Made by a program: the position numbers and the translations under genes. The notes beneath the pieces are model-generated. The model was not told where the DNA came from and searched no databases. It saw nothing but the letters and a program-made list of their open reading frames with translations. 27,756 nucleotides of DNA, taken from NCBI GenBank assembly GCA_045644325.1, contig JAZRGT010000035.1, positions 1 to 27,756 of the forward strand, in the 5' to 3' direction. Source of the DNA: CAG-390 sp045644325. Its GTDB lineage: Bacteria > Bacillota > Clostridia > Oscillospirales > CAG-272. Below, one piece after another: positions 7,351 through 14,758 of the stretch (positions are counted from its first letter, which is position 1; every line of letters starts with the position of its first letter).

Positions 7351-8496
7351 ATGAGAAGAGAAAGAGATCTCAAAATCAAGGATTTTTCGGATATTCCCGA
7401 GCTTCCCGACGAGTGCTTTGATTCAAATATGCGCAAAAAGCAGAAATTTGCCGTTCTTTCGCTCAATCCGGGAATCGATCGCGCGCTCTATCTCCCCGCT
7501 CCGATGGCGGCGGGAGGGATGAACCGTGCGGCGCGAAGCGTGACTACTCAGGGCTCAAAGGGCGCAAACGTGGCTATAATGCTTCACCGCCTTGGCTGTG
7601 ACGTTGAATATTACACATTTGGCGGCGGCGAGTTCGGAGATCTGGCAAATTCCTTCCTCACACGCGAGGGTATCAGGGTATATTCGGTCGATACGGTCTG
7701 CGGTGTCAGAATGAACACCAAGGTCATCGATTCCGAGTGCGTTTGCACCGAGCTCAACGAGCGCGGCGGAGTCTTTCTCTCAGGCGAGATCGTCGAGCTT
7801 ACCGACCTTTTTATGGCAACTGATGCTGACGTAATTTGTTTGTGCGGAAGTATTCCACAGGGTGTGGAAAAGGATGTGTATAAGTTCTTTACCGAGTTTG
7901 GAAAATCCACAGGAAAGACAGTTGTTCTCGACTGTGACGGCGAAGCTTTGACATTCGGACTTACCGCAAACCCTGATATTATCAAGCCAAATGAATATGA
8001 GCTCGAGAACCTCGGCTTATCCACAGGACTTTTTGAAAAGTTTTCCACAGACCCAGACGAGCGTCTGCGCGATGTAACAGAAGCCTGTGTAAAGGTGGCA
8101 AAAAAGTACAAAACCACCGTCATTTGCACACGCGGTGCGGACGGTGCGGTTCACGTTAATCCCGAGGGTGACGTGATTTTCCGCGAGTCGATGAAAGTGC
8201 GATTGATCGGATTTTCGGGCGCGGGAGACACGTTCCTTTCAGGCTATATTGCCGCGAGATTTGATAAGGGATTTACCGAGGAATATGCACTCATCTGTGC
8301 AACTGCGGCGGGCGCGATGAAGGTTGTGCTTGAGGGAAGCGAGCTTCCCGAGGCGACTGATATCGACGAGGCGATCGACCGCATACTTCATCCGAAAAAC
8401 GAAGAATATAAAGAGATACCGATAGAAGAAACATTATTGGAAGGTATAGAACCGTGGAACATAAAGAAGATTTGTCATTCAGAAACCAAAAAATAA
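7351..8496 (+). CDS. PfkB-family sugar kinase, 1-phosphofructokinase-like
   Basis: Encodes 381 aa. The fold is the ribokinase/PfkB family: LSLNPGIDRALYLP (residues 36-49), the substrate-binding GSKGANVA (68-75), and the catalytic GFSGAGDTFLSGY with Asp293 as the likely base. The overall pattern (LNPGID start, CGSIPQG, IKPNEYEL) is closest to 1-phosphofructokinase and tagatose-6-phosphate kinase (FruK/LacC), which phosphorylate a sugar phosphate with ATP; the true substrate is uncertain. About 32 residues precede the conserved core. The ATG lies 3 bp after the gyrB stop with no clear Shine-Dalgarno, and the 3' end overlaps gyrA by 43 bp, so all three are probably one translationally coupled operon. 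No PTS or sugar-uptake gene is nearby. The stretch 7851-8049 carries five DnaA-box-like sites. Confidence 0.9.
   Translation: MRRERDLKIKDFSDIPELPDECFDSNMRKKQKFAVLSLNPGIDRALYLPAPMAAGGMNRAARSVTTQGSKGANVAIMLHRLGCDVEYYTFGGGEFGDLANSFLTREGIRVYSVDTVCGVRMNTKVIDSECVCTELNERGGVFLSGEIVELTDLFMATDADVICLCGSIPQGVEKDVYKFFTEFGKSTGKTVVLDCDGEALTFGLTANPDIIKPNEYELENLGLSTGLFEKFSTDPDERLRDVTEACVKVAKKYKTTVICTRGADGAVHVNPEGDVIFRESMKVRLIGFSGAGDTFLSGYIAARFDKGFTEEYALICATAAGAMKVVLEGSELPEATDIDEAIDRILHPKNEEYKEIPIEETLLEGIEPWNIKKICHSETKK
7851..8049. promoter_or_regulatory. Intragenic cluster of DnaA boxes in the kinase gene
   Basis: Five DnaA-box-like 9-mers lie within 199 bp of coding sequence: TATTCCACA 7851-7859, inverted TTTTCCACA 7863-7871, AAATCCACA 7903-7911, the perfect consensus TTATCCACA 8017-8025, and TTTTCCACA 8041-8049. 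The oriC set has the same number in 265 bp. Outside these two clusters I noticed only an isolated weak site (CTTTCCACA, 5401-5409). The boxes encode Ser-Thr (STGK, STGL, STDP) or Ile-Pro-Gln. DnaA binding is inferred. Confidence 0.6.
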
Positions 8497-10925
8497 TCGA
8501 CGTTGAGATGTCGGGCGAGGTAAAGAAGTCCTTCATCGAATATTCAATGTCGGTAATCACCTCGCGTGCGCTTCCCGACGTTCGCGACGGTATGAAGCCG
8601 GGTCAGAGACGTATTCTCTGGGCTATGTACGAGGATCACCTGACCTCCGACCGTGCTTTCTATAAGTCGGCAACTACCGTCGGTAACGTACTTGGTCGTT
8701 ACCATCCTCACGGTGATGCCGCAGTTTACGGCACTATGGTAAGAATGGCGCAGGATTTCTCTCTGCGCTACCCCCTCGTTGAGGGGTCGGGTTACTTCGG
8801 TTCGGTCGACGGCGACCCCCCTGCGGCTTACCGTTATACCGAGGCAAGACTTGCAAAGATTTCGGACGAAATGATGCGCGATATCGAAAAGAACGTCGTT
8901 GTTATGGCGAAGAACTTCGATAACCGCCGCGATGAGCCGAGCGTTCTCCCCTCGCGTTTCCCGAACCTGCTTGTAAACGGCTCGATGGGTATTGCCGTCG
9001 GTATGGCGACCAACATTCCTCCCCACAACCTCGGTGAGGTAGTTGACGCGGTAATTTACCGTATGGACAACCCCGATTGCGACACCTTCGCGCTTATGGA
9101 ATTTATCAAGGGCCCCGACTTCCCCACCTCCGCAATCATTTACGGTGTAAACGGCATCAAAGAAGCATATCTCACCGGTAAGGGCAAGATCATGGTTCGC
9201 GCGCGTGCAGAAGTCGAAGAGGACAAGCGCCGCATCATCATCACCGAGATCCCCTACGGCGTAAACAAGAGCCTGCTTTGCGAATCTATCGCAAACCTCG
9301 TTAAGGACAAGCGTATCGAGGGCATCACCGACATCCGCGATGAGTCGGGACGTGCGGGAATGCGTATCGTCGTTGAATACCGCCGCGATGCAAACGGCGA
9401 GATCATCTTAAAGCAGCTTTATAAGTACAGCCAGCTCGAGGACACCTGCGCAGTCAATATGCTCGCGCTCGTTGACGGCGTGCCGAAGATTCTTCCCCTC
9501 GTCAGCATCATCGACCACTATATCGCGCATCAGGAGAGCGTTGTTACAAGAAGAACTCAGTTTGAGCTCGACCGCGCTCTTGCGCGCGCTCATATACTCG
9601 AGGGATATACAATTGCCATCGACAATATCGACGAGATCGTTGAGATTATGAAGACTTCAAAGTCGATCCCCGACTCGAAGGCAAGACTCTCTGAGAGATT
9701 CGGTCTGACCGACGTTCAGGCTCAGGCTATCGTTGAGATGACTCTCGGCAGACTTACCGGTCTCGAGCGCGATAAGATCCTCGACGAGCTTGAAAAGCTC
9801 CGCCGTCTTATCGAAGAGCTCCGCGCGATCCTCGGTGACACCCTGAAGATGCGTCAGGTCATCAAGGACGAGCTTCTTGACATCAAGCGCAGATATTCGG
9901 ATCCCCGCCGCACCGAGATCGTTGAGGCGGCTGACGATATCCTGCTTGAGGACCTCATCGAAAAGCACGATTGTGTTATCACCATTTCCCATTCGGGATA
10001 TATCAAGCGTCAGAATGCCGACACCTATTCCGCACAGCGCCGCGGCGGTAAGGGTATAATCGGTATGACCACCAAGGAAGAGGACTTCATCGAGAAGGTT
10101 ATGGTTATGCACAGCCATTCGAACCTTATGATGTTCACCTCAAACGGCAAGGTCTATATGCGCAAAGCTTATATGATTCCCGAGGCGGGCAGAACCGCGA
10201 AGGGTACGAATATCGTCAACATCCTCGAGCTCGAGCCGGGTGAGAAGATCACCACGGTCATCGAGGTATCCACCTTCGACAATGCCGACGAGAGATTCCT
10301 CACGATGGTAACGAAGAACGGTATCCTCAAGAGAACCAAGCTTTCCGAGTTTGAGTATCAGCGCAAGGGCGGTAAGATCGCGATCGGTCTTGACGAGGGC
10401 GACGAGCTCATCGGCGTGCTTCTCACCGACGGTCATAAGGATATCATCATCGCATCTGCATCGGGTAATGCAGTTAAGTTCACCGAGGAAGGCGCGAGAA
10501 CGATGGGACGTACCGCAAGAGGCGTTATCGGTATCAAGCTTCGCGGCGACGACCGCGTTGTCGGCGTAGTTGCGGCAGAGGAAGGAAAGCACTTCCTTAC
10601 CATCACCGAGCTCGGATACGGTAAGAGAACCGAATTCGACGATTTCCGTCTGATGAAGAGCCGCGGCGGTATGGGCGTAATGTGCCATAACGTGACCGAC
10701 AGAACCGGACGCGTCGCGGGTATTGCCGCAGTCGGCGCGGACGACGATATTATGATCATCACCGACAGCGGAACCATCATCCGTACCGCAGTCGATAGCA
10801 TCCCCGTCTACGGCAGAAGCGCCGCGGGCGTAATCGTAATGCGAGTCAGCGACGGACAGACTTGTGCAGGATTCACAACAGTTCCCAAGGCTGAAGACGA
10901 CGAATCCCCCACCGACGAAGAATAA
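8454..10925 (+). CDS. gyrA: DNA gyrase subunit A
   Basis: Encodes 823 aa, normal for GyrA, the DNA-breaking subunit. The catalytic tyrosine is Tyr128 in AAYRYTEARL, the winged-helix region shows GRYHPHGDAAVYGTMVRMAQ, and the C-terminal wrapping domain contains the GyrA box QRRGGKG, which separates it from ParC. The start is GTG at 8454, 9 bp after GGAAGG (8439-8444), inside the kinase gene and overlapping it by 43 bp. An ATG at 8508 would remove 18 residues but lacks a ribosome site. At the positions equivalent to E. coli Ser83 and Asp87 this protein has Ala89 and Gly93, both of which bear on quinolone binding. Repeat copy C starts about 10 bp after the stop. Confidence 0.97.
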   Translation: MEHKEDLSFRNQKIIDVEMSGEVKKSFIEYSMSVITSRALPDVRDGMKPGQRRILWAMYEDHLTSDRAFYKSATTVGNVLGRYHPHGDAAVYGTMVRMAQDFSLRYPLVEGSGYFGSVDGDPPAAYRYTEARLAKISDEMMRDIEKNVVVMAKNFDNRRDEPSVLPSRFPNLLVNGSMGIAVGMATNIPPHNLGEVVDAVIYRMDNPDCDTFALMEFIKGPDFPTSAIIYGVNGIKEAYLTGKGKIMVRARAEVEEDKRRIIITEIPYGVNKSLLCESIANLVKDKRIEGITDIRDESGRAGMRIVVEYRRDANGEIILKQLYKYSQLEDTCAVNMLALVDGVPKILPLVSIIDHYIAHQESVVTRRTQFELDRALARAHILEGYTIAIDNIDEIVEIMKTSKSIPDSKARLSERFGLTDVQAQAIVEMTLGRLTGLERDKILDELEKLRRLIEELRAILGDTLKMRQVIKDELLDIKRRYSDPRRTEIVEAADDILLEDLIEKHDCVITISHSGYIKRQNADTYSAQRRGGKGIIGMTTKEEDFIEKVMVMHSHSNLMMFTSNGKVYMRKAYMIPEAGRTAKGTNIVNILELEPGEKITTVIEVSTFDNADERFLTMVTKNGILKRTKLSEFEYQRKGGKIAIGLDEGDELIGVLLTDGHKDIIIASASGNAVKFTEEGARTMGRTARGVIGIKLRGDDRVVGVVAAEEGKHFLTITELGYGKRTEFDDFRLMKSRGGMGVMCHNVTDRTGRVAGIAAVGADDDIMIITDSGTIIRTAVDSIPVYGRSAAGVIVMRVSDGQTCAGFTTVPKAEDDESPTDEE

Positions 10926-10934
10926 AACAGTCAG

Positions 10935-11108
10935 CGAAAAAGTTTTTTGAAGATCCTTAAGAAACTTTTTTACAAAAAAGTTTCTTAAGTCGCCGTCCGC
11001 AGACGGCGAAATACTCTCCGCGCTTCGGAATGACGACGTCCCGTCGGCATTCCGGAATGAGTAAACCCTCCCGCCAAAGCGGGAGGGTTTCGCTCATTCA
11101 CCCCTGAT
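10935..11108 (+). repeat. Composite hairpin repeat, copy C
   Basis: Follows gyrA. It has no heptamer array. Hairpins in order: CTTAAGAAAC/GTTTCTTAAG with a T-rich/A-rich extension, CGCCGTC-CGCA-GACGGCG, GGAATG/CATTCC with inner CGACG/CGTCG around TCC, and GAATGAG/CTCATTC around AAACCCTCCCGC/GCGGGAGGGTTT, then CACCCCTGATG and an AT-rich end like that of copy F. The outer stem GAATGAG/CTCATTC is a two-sided change from GAAGGAG/CTCCTTC. The rest of the gap up to 11280 shows nothing I can name. Confidence 0.85.
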
Positions 11109-11280
11109 GAACTATATTATCAAACCCAACAAACCCAATATGCACAAATAAAATTATCACCGTCAGGTACGTCTCGTAATATTTTTTGGTAAAATATAAT
11201 TAATTCCTCGTAATGAATTATGTTTTTTGCCGCTAAAGTACGGAAATTTTCCATTTTTATCAAAAACTTTTTGAAAATCA

Positions 11281-11309
11281 TTGACAAAGGCAGATTTTGG
11301 GTATATAAT
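11281..11309 (+). promoter_or_regulatory. SigmaA-type promoter of the Nudix gene
   Basis: TTGACA (11281-11286) and TATAAT (11304-11309) are separated by exactly 17 bp, a perfect match to the vegetative consensus. Transcription would start near 11316, leaving a leader of about 18 nt that contains the GGAG ribosome site. Confidence 0.85.
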
Positions 11310-11333
11310 TAAAAAAAGACTTTGGAGTACATT

Positions 11334-11750
11334 ATGAAAGAAAAATCCTGCGGAACGGTGCTTTATACCGTCAAAGACAATGTAATATATTACGTTCTGG
11401 AGCGTGCGCACGACGGCAGTTATTGCGGTTTTCCTAAAGGGCACGTCGAGGCGGGCGAAAGTGAAGAGGAGACCGCTCTGCGCGAAACGTGGGAGGAAAC
11501 CTCGATCCGCGCCGAGATCGTGGGAGATTTCCGCCGCGAGGTCAGCTACACCTTCGGTCATAACAGAAAAAAGACGGTAGTTTATTTTCTCGCGAGGTTT
11601 TCGGATCAAACCCCCGCCCACAACCCCGGCTTTGAGGTGCGCTGCCACCACCTCCTTCCCCTGAAAGAAGCCTGCGAGGCGCTGACTTTTGAGAACACAA
11701 AAACAATCCTCCGCGAAGCGGAAGAGTATATAAGAAATAATAATCTGTAA
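11334..11750 (+). CDS. Nudix hydrolase, Ap4A-hydrolase-like
   Basis: Encodes 138 aa from ATG 11334, which follows TTTGGAG (11321-11327). A TTG four codons upstream falls within that ribosome site and is not a credible start. The Nudix box spans residues 36-58: GHVEAGE, then RETWEE at 50-55; the final glycine of the consensus is Ser57. The preceding CGFPKG matches the diadenosine-tetraphosphatase group, which hydrolyses Ap4A and related nucleotides; the substrate is not proven. The gene is monocistronic, with its own promoter and a terminator starting 4 bp after the stop. It converges on the - strand pair to its right. Confidence 0.9.
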   Translation: MKEKSCGTVLYTVKDNVIYYVLERAHDGSYCGFPKGHVEAGESEEETALRETWEETSIRAEIVGDFRREVSYTFGHNRKKTVVYFLARFSDQTPAHNPGFEVRCHHLLPLKEACEALTFENTKTILREAEEYIRNNNL

Positions 11751-11753
11751 GAA

Positions 11754-11783
11754 AAATTCCGAGCCACGGCTCGGAATTTTTTA
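11754..11783 (+). terminator. Rho-independent terminator of the Nudix gene
   Basis: AAATTCCGAGC pairs with GCTCGGAATTT around a four-base CACG loop, and TTTTT follows. It lies directly after the Nudix stop codon. Confidence 0.85.
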
Positions 11784-11801
11784 TATCTGATAAAAATGGA
11801 A

Positions 11802-11825
11802 AAATTCCGCCCGAGGGCGGAATTT
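11802..11825 (-). terminator. Probable terminator for the - strand pair
   Basis: AAATTCCGCCC pairs with GGGCGGAATTT across two bases. On the minus strand the stem runs into ATTTTTCC, which suits termination of the gene ending at 11876, about 50 bp away. Confidence 0.6.
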
Positions 11826-11834
11826 AACCTTAAC

Positions 11835-11893
11835 TTTCTGCGAAGCAGAAAACATCACTTTGCGAAAGCAAAACATCACTCGCGCATCGCGCG
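11835..11893. repeat. Mini-hairpin array overlapping a gene end
   Basis: Three mini-hairpins are separated by the constant spacer ACATCACT: TTTCTGC-GAA-GCAGAAA (11835-11851), TTTGC-GAAA-GCAAA (11859-11872) and CGCGC-ATC-GCGCG (11881-11893). The third lies inside the next gene and encodes its last residues. Confidence 0.7.
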
Positions 11894-13048
11894 AACAACA
11901 CGACTCACCCTCGTCACTTCTCCCGTATGTCTGTTGATGACGCAATATGACGTCGTAAAGGTCTTGCCATAGTAGTCCTGAACACAGATGACGCCGTCGT
12001 CAATATAAAGTATGTCGTAGACGAAAATGCCGTCAAAAGAGCAGACTTTTTCTTTATTTCTTCCCTTTAAATCAAAGGAATAAACTTCTTTTGCGCTTAA
12101 ACGCATTATAATTCGATCACCGAACTGAATCGTTCCGAGTGCTTTCGGGATGTAGTAGATGCGTCCATCCGCGATATAAAAGCTGTTTATCGGCTCTTTG
12201 GTCAGTAGAGTCGCTTTTTTGTTTTTCGGATTGAGGGAAATCAGATAAGAGCTGACCGTGCTCGTTGATTCGGAGAAAAATTCGGGATCTTCGGGAACAA
12301 GCTCTTCGCGAGCTTGAGCAGAAGCCGTAAAATAGATCAGTCCGTTGTAATACGTGACGTTTGTATTGACGATATCGTATCCCTCTGAGCTCGGAACCCA
12401 CAAGGTCTCGGTTGCACCCGTATCAATATTGCAGGCATAAATACGGTTACTCTCGCAGAACACGGCAATACCGTCCGAAACGAAGCAGAGAGAATTACTT
12501 GCCGTAAAATTCTCATATTCCGCAATGACCTCCCCGCGCCCGCCCGTCAGCGGAACACGGCAAAAGCTGTCGTTTGTATCCTTTGAAATTTCTAAACCTG
12601 TAACCGTCCAAGCAAAATAGTAGAGGTATCCCTGATGAACGTAAAAGCTTTTGTCCTTGTAATCACAGTAATCAAATCCGCTCTCAAAGATTATTTCGGA
12701 GATCTTTCCCGTAATCAGATTCATACCGAAAAACCGCGTATTTTCCTGATAAGGATGATAAGCCGCAAAATAAAGCGTTAAGGCATCAATATTTCCGATG
12801 CCGATCTTTGCCGAAGGCTCAATACCGAACTCGGAAAGATCGAAACCAACGGTTGAAATAGTGACGTTTTGAGTGTCAATGACAGCATTATTATAGATAT
12901 ACACCTCATTTTGATGCGCAGGATAAAACCGTATCACCTCTCCGCCGCCCGCCCTGCGCGGCATAGTTGAAAGATAAACGCACCCCACGATCAGCGCGGC
13001 GATGGCGAGGGTGGTGATTATTATTGAAATTACGTCTTTTTTCTTCAT
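11876..13048 (-). CDS. Membrane-anchored protein of unknown function, propeller-like
   Basis: Encodes 390 aa. An N-terminal hydrophobic segment (about residues 7-28, IISIIITTLAIAALIVGCVYL-like, after MKKK) is probably an uncleaved anchor or signal, leaving the rest outside the membrane. The remainder is rich in repeated short strands of the type GLIYFTA, GYLYYFA, GRIYYIP, as in DUF5050/TolB-like beta-propeller proteins of clostridia. I recognise no catalytic residues. It starts one base after the stop of the upstream paralogue, so the two are co-transcribed from the promoter at 14219-14247. The C-terminus, RVVRAMRE, is encoded by a mini-hairpin that continues the array outside the gene. Confidence 0.75.
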   Translation of the reverse strand: MKKKDVISIIITTLAIAALIVGCVYLSTMPRRAGGGEVIRFYPAHQNEVYIYNNAVIDTQNVTISTVGFDLSEFGIEPSAKIGIGNIDALTLYFAAYHPYQENTRFFGMNLITGKISEIIFESGFDYCDYKDKSFYVHQGYLYYFAWTVTGLEISKDTNDSFCRVPLTGGRGEVIAEYENFTASNSLCFVSDGIAVFCESNRIYACNIDTGATETLWVPSSEGYDIVNTNVTYYNGLIYFTASAQAREELVPEDPEFFSESTSTVSSYLISLNPKNKKATLLTKEPINSFYIADGRIYYIPKALGTIQFGDRIIMRLSAKEVYSFDLKGRNKEKVCSFDGIFVYDILYIDDGVICVQDYYGKTFTTSYCVINRHTGEVTRVSRVVRAMRE

Positions 13049-13049
13049 T

Positions 13050-14171
13050 TTATTTCGGTATGTCCATTATTTTAACATCGTTGTTTTTCATATCGACGAC
13101 GAATAAATAATTGTGTGCTGTAAACATTATTCGCTTTCTGAGATTTCCGAAAATTTTTCCGTCACGTACTGTTAATATGGAATAATCGTGATTTGATTGG
13201 GTATCGTTTATTTTGTAAAATTCTTGAGAGGAGGTTCCCGAAAGATCGGATTTCCAAACGGTATAATCTATAAAAAATGAGGACGTGCCATCTTCATTTT
13301 TAACTTCTCGACGTTCCGACGTATTGTAGTAAAGTCCGTCTTTGGTAACTGCAAATGAAATCACGGGGAGCTTGCATACCTTGGTTAATTCGCCGCTGAA
13401 AATATCAAGGCAATACAAATAACCCTCACGTGGCTGATCGGGTATCAGTCCTCCATTATTGCAAGAGAAATATAATTTTCCGTTATAAAATTCACAATTA
13501 CTTATACTTTTCAAATCCTCATTCATAATATTCAGGAGCTCGCGGCGTTTGAGGGTGTTAATATCATAGGAATAAATGATTAAAGGTTCATTTTGACCGT
13601 AAGCAGATGAATTTGCGGTAATGATCATTCCATCGGCAACCATTATCAGCCATTCGTTTTTTTCAAGATTAAGAATGGCTTTTTCTTTTCCATCCGGGGA
13701 AAGACGGAAGATACGCGGTTTTTTTATGTTTCCGGTATCAAGCATATGATAGATATACCCGTTATACATAAAAGCACTTGTATTCAAAAATTCGTATTCT
13801 TTAATTATATGTGTCTTTCCCGTATTCATATCGTAATAAGCGAAGCCTGCCGGTGTTCCGCGGTAGCTAAAAAATATCTTATTCATATATATCCTTATAA
13901 CGGACGAGGAAGAACAAAGCGGGCATGTATCCGAACAATTTTCATCCCGACAAAGCTTTTCAATATTATCGGATTCAAGATCGAATTTCAGCAATAATCC
14001 GGAAATACCCATATAAACGGAATTGTCAAGTATATTTTCTCCGACAATTTCCGTGATCTTATTTTCTTGTGCGTGGTTTCTATGCAAAGTGGAAAGAAAA
14101 ACGCAAACGAAAATGATCGCAGTCAGTAAAATTGCGAGGAATATAAAAGTTATAATCTTTTTTTTCTTCAT
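13050..14171 (-). CDS. Membrane-anchored protein of unknown function with Cys cluster
   Basis: Encodes 373 aa and is a paralogue of the downstream gene: both open with MKKK, a hydrophobic segment and a VFLSTL/VYLSTM motif, followed by propeller-like repeats (GYIYHML, GKLYFSC, DGLYYNT). The distinguishing feature is a cysteine cluster at residues 74, 79, 83 and 86 (LCRDENCSDTCPLC), which the downstream paralogue lacks. Similar clusters occur in clostridial secreted propeller proteins; metal binding or disulfides are possible but unproven. The gene is AT-richer than its surroundings. No clear Shine-Dalgarno precedes the ATG. It is the first gene after a consensus promoter. Confidence 0.75.
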   Translation of the reverse strand: MKKKKIITFIFLAILLTAIIFVCVFLSTLHRNHAQENKITEIVGENILDNSVYMGISGLLLKFDLESDNIEKLCRDENCSDTCPLCSSSSVIRIYMNKIFFSYRGTPAGFAYYDMNTGKTHIIKEYEFLNTSAFMYNGYIYHMLDTGNIKKPRIFRLSPDGKEKAILNLEKNEWLIMVADGMIITANSSAYGQNEPLIIYSYDINTLKRRELLNIMNEDLKSISNCEFYNGKLYFSCNNGGLIPDQPREGYLYCLDIFSGELTKVCKLPVISFAVTKDGLYYNTSERREVKNEDGTSSFFIDYTVWKSDLSGTSSQEFYKINDTQSNHDYSILTVRDGKIFGNLRKRIMFTAHNYLFVVDMKNNDVKIMDIPK

Positions 14172-14218
14172 TTTTATATTTTTATGAGAACGTTTTTCGA
14201 ATTTGGCTTACAAGTATT

Positions 14219-14247
14219 ATTATAATGGTGAAAATCGCAGTTGTCAA
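14219..14247 (-). promoter_or_regulatory. SigmaA-type promoter of the paralogous pair
   Basis: On the minus strand TTGACA (14242-14247) and TATAAT (14219-14224) are spaced by 17 bp, a perfect consensus. The leader to the ATG at 14171 would be about 40 nt. Confidence 0.82.
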
Positions 14248-14302
14248 TGGGTTTCGGAAAAAACTTCATTATGAGCCGTCCCCTACGGTAATAATTTTGG
14301 TT

Positions 14303-14703
14303 TTGTTGGGTTATATAATATAGTACATCAGGGGTGAAGGAGCGAAAATCTCCCCTTTAGGGGAGATTTTACTCCTTCCAAAACGTCGCCGGGGCGGCGC
14401 CGCTTTGAAGCACGGAGAGAGTTTCGACCGCTGCGGCGGTCGACTTAAGGAACTTTTTGAAAAAAGTTCCTTAAGAATCTTCAAAAACTTTTACTATTCG
14501 CGCGGCACTGGCGGTTTTCCGAAGGAAAATGGAGGCGGGAGCCGACAAGACAGAGTGGCAGCTTGCCGAAGGCAAGCATACTTTTCTGAAAAAGGTGGAC
14601 GAAAACTTTCTCGCTTCTGTTGTCTTTAATAAAATAGAAAATTTTCGAGCGCAGCGAGAAAATTAACCTTACCTCTGCCCTCTGCCCTCTGCCCTCTTAC
14701 CTC
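14303..14703 (-). repeat. Composite hairpin repeat, copy F, with extra module and heptamers
   Basis: The longest copy. On the minus strand it begins with a GGCAGAG heptamer array (14667-14703) next to the purL terminator, then a TTTTCTC/GAGCGCAG-type hairpin, a module of about 110 bp (14495-14605) shared with copy D, CTTAAGGAAC/GTTCCTTAAG, CGACCGC-CGCA-GCGGTCG, AAAGCG/CGTTTT with inner CGCCG/CGGCG around CCC, and GAAGGAG/CTCCTTC around AAAATCTCCCC. It ends with CACCCCTGATG as in copy C. Apparent ORFs across it are repeat artefacts. Confidence 0.85.
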
Positions 14704-14752
14704 AAAAAAAGCTCGGATACCGAGAAATTTTCCCGATATCCGAGCTTTTTAT
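14703..14752 (-). terminator. Terminator of the purine cluster after purL
   Basis: On the minus strand GCTCGGATA pairs with TATCCGAGC, the stem extends inward with two G-T wobbles, and a run of seven T follows. It starts about 7 bp after the purL stop and is the only strong terminator seen in the - strand purine block. Confidence 0.88.
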
Positions 14753-14758
14753 TAAATT

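Noticed and set aside
10958..10990. CTTAAG hairpin after gyrA as a terminator
   Set aside because: The stem is strong but no T-run follows; it is the standard first hairpin of the composite repeat.
14405..14629. ORFs sharing the peptide GGFPKENGG and RQDRVAACRRQAY (also 18556-18789)
   Set aside because: The similarity comes from the shared 110-bp repeat module; frames end in unrelated sequence and no ribosome site is specific to them.
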